Source of the DNA: Lentinus brumalis
Taxonomy: Eukaryota > Basidiomycota > Agaricomycetes > Polyporales > Polyporaceae
Length of the DNA stretch: 64,000 bases
Direction of reading: 5' to 3'
Assembly (NCBI GenBank): GCA_001792895.1
Contig: MARA01000023.1
Location: 62,001 to 126,000, forward strand
The notes below the pieces were generated by a model. The model made no database searches, was not told the origin of the DNA, and worked only from the letters and a program-made list of their open reading frames with translations. This document shows, in pieces, positions 24,606 through 36,068 of the stretch (position 1 is the first letter of the stretch; the number at the start of each line of letters is the position of its first letter). A program made the position numbers and the translations under genes.

Positions 24606-24611
24606 TTTTTT
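24606..24611 (+). terminator. RNA polymerase III T-run terminator
   Basis: Six consecutive T, 28 nt after the tRNA-Ala 3' end; the usual pol III stop signal. Confidence 0.7.
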
Positions 24612-24842
24612 ACCCTGGATCCGTGCCGAAAGGTCTACTTTCTCCGATACTTACTCTCTGGCATATCGACAGGGTGCGCGAACTTGGAGGCATGCTCAGT
24701 GCGTAAACCGACAACGCGCGGGGTAGGACGGCCGAAGCGGATGGAAGATGCCGACGGGCCAATCGGGACGGGCTGATTGGACACGGGCGATGGCGTCCAC
24801 CTGCCCGACCTGCTCCTCCTGCCTCTGTCCACAACGTCCGCC

Positions 24843-25718
24843 ATGTCCTCCTCCCTCGTCGCCCGCTCCGCGTTCAACAGGAACGTTGCCGCCGCTTTTG
24901 CGCGCAGGTCGCTGCGCCCGCTCGCTCTCCAAGGTGCGCCCTCGCCTGCACCTCGCTCGCGTGCGGGGTGACGTCCCTAGTCTGCATACATGCTAACATG
25001 GTCTGCTTTCGCAGCAAGAGGAGCAGCGGACTTTGCATACGTTCCCGGTGGCCGTGCGTACCCAGCCAGTATACTCCCTCTTCGTCGGTTGCTGAGACGA
25101 TGCGCGAAACTGCAGCCATCTTCAGGGGAAGCGTGAACGACCCCACTCCTTTCCCGCCTCCCTCCAAGTCGCACGGCTCGTACCACTGGGCATTCGAGCG
25201 TCTCCTCTCTGCCGGCCTCGTCCCCCTCACCGTCGCCTCGTTCGTCACGAGCGGCACGAACTACCCCATTATTGACGGCCTCCTCGGCGTGAGCCTCGTC
25301 ATGCACAGTCACATCGGCGTACGTCCGTTCCTTTCCCTCCTCTTCTCTCCTCGCAGTCCGAACATGTGCAAACTGGTCTGGGGCCCACCGCCCGGCTGAT
25401 GACCGCGACGACGCACCCCGTCATGTATCACATGGAATTGGAAGCGCCCGTAGCAGGAGGCTGACCGGCCCAACCAACAGTTCGACAGCATCGTCGTCGA
25501 CTACCTCCACCCCCGCAAGTTCCCCGTTCTCGGCCGAATCGTGACCTGGACGCTCCGCGCGACGACCGTCGGTGTCCTCGTCGGCGTCTACCAGTTCAAC
25601 ACGAACGATATCGGTGCGTCTCTAAGGGGTGCTTCCTCCGCATATACCCACTTGCTCATGCACCTCCGTGCCGGTATCAGGTCTCACTGAGCTCATCGCC
25701 AAGGCATGGCACGCATGA
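24843..25718 (+). CDS. SDH4: Succinate dehydrogenase membrane anchor subunit (CybS)
   Basis: Anchors complex II in the mitochondrial inner membrane and helps bind heme b and ubiquinone. Five exons keep frame: 24843-24933, 25015-25053, 25116-25318, 25481-25613 and 25681-25718, giving 167 residues. The first about 35 residues are Arg/Ala/Ser-rich, a mitochondrial presequence. Mature sequence shows SYHWAFERLLSAGLVPLT (helix I), the pair H-S-H-I-G (heme ligand region) followed by FDSIVVDYLHPR (quinone-site DY), and a last helix TTVGVLVGVYQFN. Ends with ELIAKAWHA. The adjacent genes are unrelated. Confidence 0.93.
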
Positions 25719-26368
25719 GCGCGTACAGCGACGCAGGAGGCCCGTGGGCACCAGCTGTAACCGTGCACGCCCGGACGAGCGGGCGCACTCGGAGCAGGTG
25801 CGGGTGAGCCACGAGCATGGATCGTTCTAGCCTCAACTTGTATCTCTTTCTCTGTGACCTGAAATGCATCGCAAGCCCGCATTTTCTTCTCCTTGGTGGA
25901 TCAAGCATATCATCTGCGGGATAGACGACAGGTTTCGAGATCGAGTGCATATACAGTGCAGTGCAGTTCACCAAGACGCATTGCAGCAGTGCTATCGTAC
26001 ATGAGATGCGTACGCTAATAGCCAAGACGACAGGCAATAATTACGGGAAACAGGGAAGATGGTGATGTTACACATGCGAGGTGTGCGACGAGGGAGTATC
26101 ATAGGATTACATGCCACGGTAGGCTGCTATGTGCGTCCACAAATGTCTACTGCAATAATTAGTATCGTGAGCGAGACGTGGATATGGACGAAGGTATGGA
26201 CATGAACGTGAACGTGAGTGAATGCGATCGTGGATCAAGGATGTGCGAGTCGTGACGTCGAGTCCCAAAGATGCAAAGGTATGCCAAGCGAGCGAGCGAG
26301 CGAGTCCCAAAAGCAAGAAAGATCATCGCGGAACGGAACGACGGAGGAACGAATGGGAGGGACTGCAC
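25719..26368. other. Intergenic between two convergent genes
   Basis: Shared 3' flanks of SDH4 and the kinase-like gene. A short (GAGC)n run near 26290 is the only structure seen. Confidence 0.6.
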
Positions 26369-29104
26369 TCAATGACAGTCCTCCTCGTTCCCCTCCCACC
26401 GCTGCCCAAGCCCCACACGCCCGTCCTCGTCCCCGCTCACATACAGCCACGCCTCGAGCCTGCGGCCCAGCTCACCGCCGCGGCCCCCGCAGAAGTCCCC
26501 GGTGCCCTTGAGCAGCTTCTCCCGCTCTTTCTCCACCGCGACGACGACCTTGGGAACCGTCACCGCCGGAGCCCCGTTCGCGGTCCCGTTCCCGGTGACG
26601 CTCATCTTGCGCCTGAGCAGCCCCTCCTCGCTCTCGCTCGTCGTCCACGCCGTGAGCGTCGGGCTGATAGACGCGACGGGACTCTCCGGCTTCGCGTCCG
26701 ACTCCGGGCTCGGGTCGCTGCCCCCCGAGAGGCTGCCGCCCTCGTCGTCGTCGTCCGCCGGCGCCGCGTTGTCGTCCTGCCACTCCTTGAACCAGTCCTC
26801 CTCCTGGTCCTCCGGCCCGAGCATCGAGTCCACGAGTCCCTCCTCCCACCCGTCCCACTCGATACAGCGGTGCGCCATGCGCAGGCGCGCGCCCGTCGCC
26901 TCGTGGTGCAGCCAGGCGGACGCGAGCGCGGCGAGCGCGACGGGCTGCCCGCGGACCGGGACCGTCGGCACCGGCGGCGCGCGCGCGAGCTTCTCGACCG
27001 TCGCGCGGAAGAGCTTCGCCGTGAACGGCGAGTTCTGCAGGAACGAGGGGACGTGCGCGGACTGCCACAGCGGGCGCGTCGTCGTGGACTCCCAGTCGAT
27101 GATGCATGTCTGCGGCGTGCGCGGTCAGCGAGCGAACGTGGCGAGCGAATGGATGCGGGGCTTACGATCTTTGAGTTGTCGTGCTCGTCGACGAACACGT
27201 TCTCGAGGTTGAGGTCGTGGCAGTCGATCGAGAACTCCTCCGGCGGCGCCTCGCCGCCGCCGCCATCCCCCTCGTCGTGCGCAACGACGCCGAGACGTTC
27301 CATGAGGCGCAGGAACCGCGCCATCTCAGCCTTGACGCGCTCCACGCGCTCGGTCAGATGGGCGACGAGGAACGTCGTGCGCTGCATGCGGCGGTAGTCC
27401 TGGTACATCGTGTCGCCCGGGCCCTCCCACTCGTTCTCGCTCTCCTCCCAGTCCCACTCGTCCGACGCGTCCGAGCGGTCGTCCGGGAGCGCCGTCACCT
27501 TGTGGTGCCGCGACGTCGAGATCTCGTCCGGGTCGAGGTGCAGCCGGTGCGGCGCCGCCTTGCCCTCGTTCTCGAGGATGACGCCCTGGATCTCGCGTTC
27601 GACGCACGACAACAGGTACTCGTGCGTCGACCGCCAGGGCCCGCGGTTGAGCTCGTCGGGGTGCGACAGCTCGCCGCGGTTCGAGCCGAAGAACGGCCAC
27701 GAGATGATCGGACCGACGTGCGTTTCGGCTGTCTCGGTCTGCGAGCCACCCGCCTGCTCCATCTGCAGCCTGTCGAAGGCGTCCGTGATGTTCGTGTACC
27801 GCTGGTACGTCGACGGCGTGGGGGTTGGTAGTGACGAGGATATGTCAGGGTGTGCGTTGGGGTCGGGGCCGTTGTACAACGAACCAATCATCGGGAAACG
27901 GTGCCCGAACAGTGGAATGACGAGCATTGCGATGTTCTCCACAAGAGCAATCAGTTGTTCGTGCGGCATGCAATGGAACACTTTCGACAGCGGTATACCA
28001 GGTGCCTGAATGCTGAGCGTGAGCGACAGCTGCCAATGAAGCCCGAAGAACAGACCGGCAACTTACCTTTGACATGAGTATATACTCTCCACCTAACCGG
28101 TTATACGGATTGGCGTCATACTGGTACACATCCGGTACTGGGATGTCGGTATGTCGTCGCAGGTAGTTCATGGTCGCCACTTCGGACTCGGTCTTAAGCC
28201 GAGGCATAAATCGGCGCGCGACACGCGCAACTACTTCGCGCCTGTCCACAAGGGTGACCAAGTATCCCTGTCGTAATCTGGTCAGCTTTCCCGCCCAATC
28301 CTGTCCCACAGATGTGACGTTAGACGGGTGAGACCACTGCGCAAGTCGATGTCGGCGTCTCTGCCGTCATTCTCACTCGCAATGAGCAGATTTGCGCCAC
28401 ACACCATAGAACGACATTGCGACGCGTCTGCGACGTGATCGCTCTCACCGCCTGGGCGCGACGTGCATGCTTGGCCAAGGCGAGCGAAGGCATCGCGAGA
28501 GATGCTGCGCACCAGTTCTGGCGACGACGCGTTTGTCGCCCATGCAAAGTTGCGCCAAGTACCGCGAGAAGACGCCAAGATACACGGAGCATTGCGAGGC
28601 ATTGCCCACCGTGATGGTACCCCACTACGCGGCCGGCAAAGTACGCGCACCCGAGCAGTCCTCGTAACTTCCCAACGGAGATGAAGGGCACCCCGCGGCG
28701 GACACCGGTCGATAGGTTCGGGCGGACGTCCCCGCAACGTGCATGAACCCCAACAACGTGCGATAACGCAAGCGAGAACGAAGAGCACGAAGAGCAAGCG
28801 GGGGGAGTGGCGGGGACAGGGAGCGAGACTCACTTTATGGAAAGTACCTGCAGTGGCAAACGGGTGAGATGAGAATCTGAGGAGAGATACGGGAGATTGA
28901 GTTGGACGGACCTGCACCGAGGAATCTGATACGTGCGACTTCGGCACCCATGCGTTCGTGGACGATGTCTTTCAGGAGCTTGCGGTCGACCTGGAAGGGC
29001 AGCGCGCCATGGACGGCGGCGTCGGCCCTTGCCTCGGCCTTTCGATCCTCGTGCTCGACGTCCCAGTCCCATACGAGTGGAGGCTCCTGCTCCTGCTGGG
29101 TCAT
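26369..29104 (-). CDS. Aminoglycoside-phosphotransferase-like (APH) kinase-fold protein
   Basis: Five exons keep frame: 28912-29104, 28834-28847 (only 14 nt), 28067-28267, 27166-28005 and 26369-27109, about 662 residues. The N-lobe has FLGAGTFHK (nucleotide loop), VVARVARR and ESEVATMNYLRRHTDIPVP. The C-lobe has the catalytic loop CHDLNLENVFVD (Asp about residue 400, Asn 405) and the metal-binding CIIDWES (Asp about 421), as in APH-family kinases. Expanded fungal APH families have mostly unknown substrates. A long insertion between the lobes contains acidic and Trp-rich sequence (DEWDWEESENEWEGPGD), and the tail is acidic and Ser-rich. Intron 2 is long (566 nt). Key catalytic residues are present, so activity is plausible. 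Confidence 0.85.
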
Positions 29105-31698
29105 GGGTGGCGACGCGTGTGATTGTGTAGGCTGCGGTGACTGGGAACGCGTAGTGAATGAGCTTGGGCTGGTGCGCGAGGACGCCGCGAGATCGCGCGG
29201 GCGCGAAGACGAAGTGTGCTTTTCGTGAGGTTTGGGACTGGGACACTGAGTCGGGGGCAGCGAGTGGTAATCAGGGGAGCAGAGGAGCTGGTAGAGGCTG
29301 GCAGGTGGTGGTTAGGAAGAGAGGGAGAGTAACGCCGAGACTTATCGCAGGACGCACTCGAGCTTATTGCCCGCCCGCTTATGGGCGACGCTGGAACCGA
29401 CGGTGCCGCTGATCTCGCGACGGCCGGGCTGTGATTCGAGCAGCAAAGCAGGCATTTCCGAGCAGAGTTGTCGACGTATTCGCGGTTCACGCTGCACTTA
29501 TATTATATGCGGGCAGGCTGGGGAGCACCGAGCCCCGCCTGGATTAAAGCCGGCCGCGCTACCGCCGCACGTCTGCCCTGGTCATTCTCGGTGTGTAACG
29601 CCTGCTTTCGTCATTCCCCACCGCTTGTTTGTCCTTCACATCCCCTTTCCGGTGTCGATCGAGATCAGATCTCTCGGACCATCCCCGCAGCCCGCAGCGG
29701 ACATCCACTCCCCTCCGACGCTAGCTACGGTGCACTCACTCCAGCGTATCTCCACTATGAAACAGCCGCAGGAAACGTACACACCAGGCTCTTCAACAGT
29801 AACCGGCGATCCGAGCAGAGGCTCCTGTGACTGTCCCCGACTCACCCACCTCCCATCACCATCCCGATGCGCCAGAAGCCCTGCATCTAGCGCAACAGAC
29901 GTCCCAGTTACCCACGCCTGCTATTTCAGACAGTCCGGGGCAAGCCACACAGTGCGTGTCTCCCCGCACAGATGCCATAACCCCCGCGCCGTGTAAGTAC
30001 GTTGGACCCGGAGGAACACCCCGGAGGGCAGTCTCCCGCACACGTCCGTCCCCGATGTCTAGGCCCCTGCAATCCGACGACGACAACCGCACTCGGGATT
30101 CGAATCCGGAGCGGCAACAGCGACGGTCTCAACACGGGAGGGTCCGCTGATGTTTCTTGCGTCTCGCCTGCGACCTCCTCGCCTCTAGGCGCATCGGCCC
30201 TGGTCTCCGAAGACTCCATCTAGCACCGAAACCCACCCAGTGGTTTAGTGCGCCCCGGTGCGTGCTGCACTCTGTTGTTCCGTGACGAACACAGCCCGGC
30301 GTGGCGTGTTTGCGCCCTGAACTGCGTCTACATACGTCAAACCATCTGAAAGCAGAAACCATCAGTCTGCTGGTTCGATGGCGGGGCAAAGACACGAAAG
30401 GCACACGCACCACACTCCAACGACCTACCGCAATCGCATGGCCAGGGCTTATCAGAGACAGCGTCCGTGGGGCCCAGCTGACCGCTTCGTCCCTGCACGA
30501 AGGTCCTGCTTCCTGGACGCTGCCGCCTTCGTCGACGTTCTTCTACCTTCGCTGGAGGCACCCAAGCGACAGAGGAGGGTTGGAGCGACTGCGTTAAGCG
30601 TAACCTAGATAAGTTAGCGTTGGCACGACCAATGACCTGTGCGGTAGGCACGCACGAGGTGGTACTAGCTTCACAAGCAACCCGCACTCGCGCGGTACCT
30701 AGAGTGACGACTCGAGGCGGGAAGGTTTCGGTCCATTGCACTCGTGATTTCTCCTGCTTGTCCAGGGCGAAAAACGTTCCAGGGCACCTCGGAATCGGCC
30801 TTATGATTCGGAGGAAACCACTCGGGTGTCAGATGATGCCTCTGTCGAATGACTTCGGAGCAGCTTCCGGTGACGAGATCTCGAGAGGCAACTCCAGGGT
30901 ATATACGCCGTAAGCCCTCGTAAGTGCGCAATGCGCATCGTCGGCGGGCGCGCGTCATTTGCGTATGTATGTAAATCGGCAGTCCCGGATCGCGCAATAT
31001 GAAGCCTGCGAATGGTGCGAAGGCGCGTCAAGGCGTAGTAGTCAGCACCCCGCCGCCAACGGATCGCGCTCGTGCGCGACACGTACTTTACATATCTCTG
31101 GAGCATGCCGCGTCGGTGTCGCGTATGAGCCCTGATAGTGTGATACCGCCATGAAGGCCCCGGTCCATGATGACATTGGATCGGCTCATGTTGCGTTGTC
31201 GATCTGTCGGTGAAGGGAGGACAGGGGAGTTGATAACGTTCTAAGGGGACGTGGGCTCAACGCGAGCCGCTGTCAGTGGTGAGTGTACTGATAGTGACGT
31301 AGGAACGAGACTTCGTAGATGAGTAGAGGAGAGAGATAGACTGTAAATGAGGCCTGTCAGTGATCGAAAGAACATTCGCGTGAGGAAGCACTAGCCTTAT
31401 CTTGCCCTGCAAGACGTCAGAGACAAAGAGTCGTGAAAGGAATCAGCGGACCACGATGCAAGAGTATGGATTAGGAGTCCATGGACGGAAGTATCTATGC
31501 CAATGAGTTCTACAAGTACACGGACAGGGACTGCATGCCAGACAAGGAGGTGTATCGCGGGAGACGCGGAGACGTGGGTAACAGCACATGTTGTACAAGC
31601 AGTCTCCTCTACGACTGCGCCGGGCGAGGATTGCCAGAAAGAGGACGTGAGGAGACTCGGCGGGGAGTATGACGGGTCGGTCGTGAGACTGGGATGGT
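29105..31698. other. 2.6-kb intergenic interval
   Basis: Contains the 5' flank of the APH-like gene and the 3' flank of TOA2. A plus-strand stretch near 29825-29998 has protein-like low-complexity composition ending at a GTAAGT, but no chain of exons or domain could be built. Otherwise nothing recognised. Confidence 0.5.
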
Positions 31699-32339
31699 CT
31701 ACTTCTTCCCCGCCTCGATGGCGTCGCCGTTCTTGCATGCGACGATCTTGATCTTGGGCGCGGACACTATCTCGTTCGACTCCATCTTGAACGTCGGGTT
31801 CTTGACGATGAACGTCCACACATCGTCGCAGAGACGGTACGTGTGCAGGTGACCCTACAGTTGCCAGAAGTGGAAAGGAAAAGCAGCAGCAGGGGGTAGT
31901 TTGCGACGGAGCCAGGGGGTAGGGGACAACGTGAAGTCCGTGAGCTCACAGACTGCACAGCGGACAACACACATACCTTCAGCGTCGTCTTCGTCTTCAC
32001 CTGCTTCACCATGATGTCCGCCAGCGACTTGTCAAACTGCACCAGACACAACCGCACGGACAGGAGAAAGAGCGGAGAGCATGCATGAGTCAGCACCGCG
32101 CACTCGGTCGTCCCCAGCCACGATTCTCCCGCCCGCCCGCACATACCTGCTGCAGAACCTTCATAGCCAGTTGCGGCGTAATCGCGCCACTCGTGATGAG
32201 CTCGTCGAGCGAGTCCGTGAGCGCCATGCCGATCCTGGACAGGTCGGGGCCAGGTCCGCCAGTCAAATTCGCCAGAGATTCGCGCTAGTGTTTGTACTCA
32301 CGAGGAGCCCCGGTAGAACTCGTAGTATGCCGTGGCCAT
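31699..32339 (-). CDS. TOA2: Transcription initiation factor IIA small (gamma) subunit
   Basis: Partner of the large TFIIA subunit; stabilises TBP on the TATA box. Four exons keep frame: 32302-32339, 32147-32234, 31977-32036 and 31699-31854, giving 113 residues (human 109, yeast 122). The N-terminal four-helix part is [20 protein letters not shown] followed by [15 protein letters not shown]. The C-terminal beta-barrel part has [20 protein letters not shown]. It ends in a basic tail (EAGKK). Start codon fixed by the conserved [10 protein letters not shown] opening. Confidence 0.96.
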
Positions 32340-33478
32340 GTCTGTACGGAGTGTCGTGGAGGTTTGTGAAACGAGCGTATGGGCAAGACAAGGTTCTGCA
32401 GCAAGTAGGACGTCGTGGACAAGGGTCAAGGTGTATGCATGCCCGGCCGGCGCTACGGTGCAGAAGGCGGAGGCTTACGTAAGAACTTTAAACTATGTAA
32501 GTTGTAACCACCTCGCTTTACTTACATTCCGAAACACCACTCAGTGACTCAGTTGTGGCTCAGCTTGCCAGGCCTTCTGTAGGAGATAAAGAACACCGAT
32601 TGAACTGTCCTACAAATGACGAGTCCGAGGGCAGTCTCGACCGTACAGAATCTGTGAGTTTATCTTTGCCACATCATCGAATATCATGTTACTCATGACC
32701 AGGTCGCGCACGCTCTTGCGTATTCTGCAAGCCGCCGGTCTGCGCTGCGTGCTCAATCCAGAGCTCCAGTCGACCCGTGGACCTCTGCCGGGCGTATGCT
32801 GATCCGGCGACGCGAGGACGGCCCCCATAACCCCCGCCCTGATCCCCGCTCCCACAGAAAGAGCTCAGCACTCCGACGCCCGAGCACGAGCATCTTAGAA
32901 GGCTACTCCGAGTCCGAGTATGAGTCCGAGTCGTAGCTTTGTTGCATTGTGCTCCTTCTCAGGCTTCTCTCCGGGTCGGAATGACGTACCTAGCCTTGGT
33001 ATTGATGCAATCTTCGCGCGGTGATAACTGCACCCCCGTCGCTGCCAGTCAATGTAAGTTCTCTTCTTTCTGGTGTCATGGTAGATTACGGCTCTTACAC
33101 CCTTAAGCCGCTGCGCTCTTCACTAGGAATGTTGACAATGTCGCCCAACTGTCTTATGGCTTGCTATCCGACTTGAATCATGCATGCGAATCGATCCAAC
33201 GAGTTGTGAACGGGCTACCACACTCCTACCCCATTGATCAGGTACAGTGACAAAGTTCAGTCATTTGAAGTTTAGAGATCGCGTTGCTGATACGCCACAG
33301 TAGGGAGGCGGTAACGGGGCGAGTTGCCGCGCGCGTTATGTTCAATAATTGCACACTGGTACCGCCAGCTCCACACTATCTTTAGCCTCCTACGTCTCTC
33401 ATAAGACGGAGATGTGGCGTATTTTCCGACTGCAAACATCTCCTCTTGTCATCCCCGACGTGGACGTTGCCAGCCACC
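32340..33478. other. Intergenic, with one exon-like open stretch
   Basis: Between TOA2 and the DUF6533 array. The only coding-like part is 33127-33241, bounded by a CTAG acceptor and a GTACAG donor and reading NVDNVAQLSYGLLSDL and onward; no start or partner exon in frame was found. Confidence 0.4.
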
Positions 33479-35164
33479 ATGTCCTCCACGGCAGCTCCTG
33501 ATGTGTCAGTCATCGTTTCCGAGGTCTATCATATGTACGTGCTCCAAAGCTGTGCTTAATCGGCCGAATGCTTACGAAACGTTGCACCAGGAACGTCGAT
33601 TATTGCTTCTCGATATCGACATGCGGTGAGTCGCTTGGTGCTTCCAAGCTCACTTTTCACCTGACGCTCATCTGGCGGTTCTCTCGCAGCGTTTTTCATC
33701 TACGAGTTCATTATCACCTTCGACAGAGAAGTGGAGCTGTTTTGGAAGGGCAGGGCCACCGGAGCCTCGATCCTCTTCCTCTTTAACAGGTACCTGCCTT
33801 TGATTACGCAACTACTATACCTTGCAGAGTACACCACTGCCACAATCTCAGCTGAAGTACGTTTCAAAGTGTCTTATGTTCCCTGCCTTCATCCGCTGAA
33901 GTTGTTTAGAGGTCCGGTTGTCATAGCACATGGAAGTGGGGACCGCTCGGCTCACGAGTGCTAACTATCATAGCTGTGCGCTGTTCGTCAAAGCGGACGG
34001 AGTCATTGTTCTGGCTCAATACTTTCCGTGGGCCTGTAAGTACATCCATATCTTTTGGTCTATCGTCTGTTAAAAGGTCTGCAGTGTTCTCTGCATTGCG
34101 AGCATACGCTCTCTCAAAGAGCAAATTGCTATCGGTTTTCGTCCTCCTCCTCTCCTTGGTCACCCCTTCGATCAACTTTGTAAGACCCTGCCCTCTCTCA
34201 GTGCTCGTCCGCTCATTCCGCTCATTCAGGCCAGATATGCTTTCGGAATCAGCGGAGTGCTCTTCCAGACTTTGGGGCTCGAGACTTGCCTGCCAACTGA
34301 CAACTTGACGACGGCCATGGAGCTCCAGTACGTGTATTGATCCAGTCCCATCGTTGATAGGTACTCATGCACAGCAGCTGTACGTTCACATGCCATAGAA
34401 GGACAGGAGCTAGCTAACTATCGGCTCTATCAGTCATTATAATCTCCCGGACATGTCTGATCACGGCGGACGTCATCCTCGTGGTCGTCACATGGACGAC
34501 TCTACCAAGGCGAACCGTCGACTTGTCTTTCAAAGGCAGGACGTTTGCCGGGGTACTCCTGCGTGATGGTGAGTGGTACATATGTATGTCTGAAGAAGTG
34601 CGCCGCCAGCTCAACTGGATTGCCAGGTATCGCATACTTCCTGTAAAGATTTCTTTCGGCATCCCCAGCATACCCATGTCAACTGAGTCATTCACAGTGT
34701 CTTGCTGACGATGAATGTCCTCCATATGGCGTTCTCGCTCGGCTCTGTGAGTACTGTATGAAGTCCATGATTGACCCTTCTTAATACCGCGATGTCAGAT
34801 CCTGAGCAATGCCGACATCAGCGAGATCACTGTGTTCACCGAGCCGTACGTATATCACTCTGTGGTTGCAGACTGACAGGCTGAGGCTTTCTACAGCGTC
34901 ACCGCCGTGCTCGTCTCCCGATTTCTCATCGACCTCCAGGAAGCCAATAGGAAGGCTGTCGACCAGACATCCTTCGCCAATCCCTCATCCACCCTGTCGG
35001 CCAATGATACGCTTCACTTCGCCAATTTCGCGAACTCGTTCGGTGCTTCGATCGCCGTCCCTGGGGTCGAAGAAGAAACCCGTCCTGAGTGGGCTGAAGC
35101 AGAGACGTCGACACCAGAGGACACTGTCGTCTCTTCCGAGGGGGTCGATGGCAGCTATCAATGA
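33479..35164 (+). CDS. DUF6533-family membrane protein, divergent member with micro-exons
   Basis: ATG at 33479 has a strong context (CCACCATG). Exons: 33479-33534, 33591-33625, 33690-33856, 33974-34035, 34085-34179, 34230-34327, 34434-34568, 34698-34746, 34799-34845 and 34897-35164. Frame across them is kept only if three tiny exons are added: 34627-34642 (16 nt, giving G-I-A-Y-F-L), 34375-34379 (5 nt) and a 2-nt AG at 33910-33911. With these the product is about 344 residues. The DUF6533 block is FIITFDREVELFWKG then LFLFNRYLPLITQLLYL; later helices (ALFSALRAYALSKS), RDGIAYFLVLLTMNVLHMAF and the family C-terminus TEPVTAVLVSRFLIDLQE are clear. The 16-nt exon is well supported by the restored family motif; the 5-nt and especially 2-nt exons are tentative. 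Function unknown. Confidence 0.7.
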
Positions 35165-35319
35165 AGAGGTTAGGACTGACATTTACCTATCAGTGTCAAT
35201 ACTATGCCGCGACTCTTGCATCCGTTGGCTATTCTCATTCGTGTGACAGCGCCCCGCAGCTCACACACGCGTACTGTCTGAAGTCAGTGGTCAGGCAACT
35301 TCAAGGCGCACCGCTGACG

Positions 35320-35690
35320 CCTCCTGTAACATCGAGGAAGCTGACCATCATCTGGAACCGCCGGGATGTCGTACATCGTGAGCATGCCAACCACTCTTCC
35401 CTTTCCCATCTGTGATACTGACCGAACTTTGTACACGTCTCGAAAGAGCTTGTTTGTAGTCAACACCAACACGATTTGCAATGGACCCCCACAACCGTCC
35501 ATTGCGCTTGAGCATTGGGTCCATGTCTGCCGGGTTAACGCTGCAGCTCTTATTTGGAGCGGTGTGGAGGAGACAATTGACATCGACCGGTGCACCGTGA
35601 GCGTGAGACCCGAGACCGGGTGTTCGTCCCAGCCCAGTTCAACCATCATAGACGCAGGCGGTGGGTATCCACGACTTCGATGTTCCTCAG
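35320..35690 (+). pseudogene. 3'-end relic of a DUF6533 paralog
   Basis: Matches the intron 8/exon 9/exon 10 region of the paralogs in order: a CGAGGAAGCTGACC-like intron end, an exon-9-like TGG-G-A-C-C-G-C-C-GGGATGTCGTAC block, then the downstream intron sequence shared with the relic at 37690. No upstream exons are present and the frame is broken. Confidence 0.6.
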
Positions 35691-36068
35691 TACGCTGATG
35701 AGCTCACATCACAGGACATCGTTAATCTTCCATGTAAGTAGATAAGGTCCTCGGGCTCGCGGCCGTTGTAGATCGAAGACGGTACTTGTACTCCCCGCCT
35801 CGGAACCAAGGAGAATCCGGCACGGGGCCACGGGCATGAGAGCGAGGTCTCCAAGAGAAGCGCGCTGTCATATGCCAGCAGGTAAGTACTCAGGCTACTC
35901 TTCTATGATACTATCGCCGGCTTGACGGCGGTGCGACGCAGGGACCACTCCAAGGCTACTTATTAAGGGTTTGTGAGGTCGCTGATCTGACGGACTCGCC
36001 TACGGTCTGCGTACGTGTCAAGATCCCCGGTCAGCTTCACGATTCGCTTGGACTCGGTCGTGGGAACG

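Noticed and set aside
26222..27397. 391-codon open frame on the plus strand
   Set aside because: It lies opposite the APH-like gene's exons in GC-rich sequence and has Arg/Ala/Pro shadow composition without motifs.
30090..30105. Box-B-like GATTCGAATCC suggesting a tRNA
   Set aside because: No box A at a proper distance and no acceptor-stem pairing.
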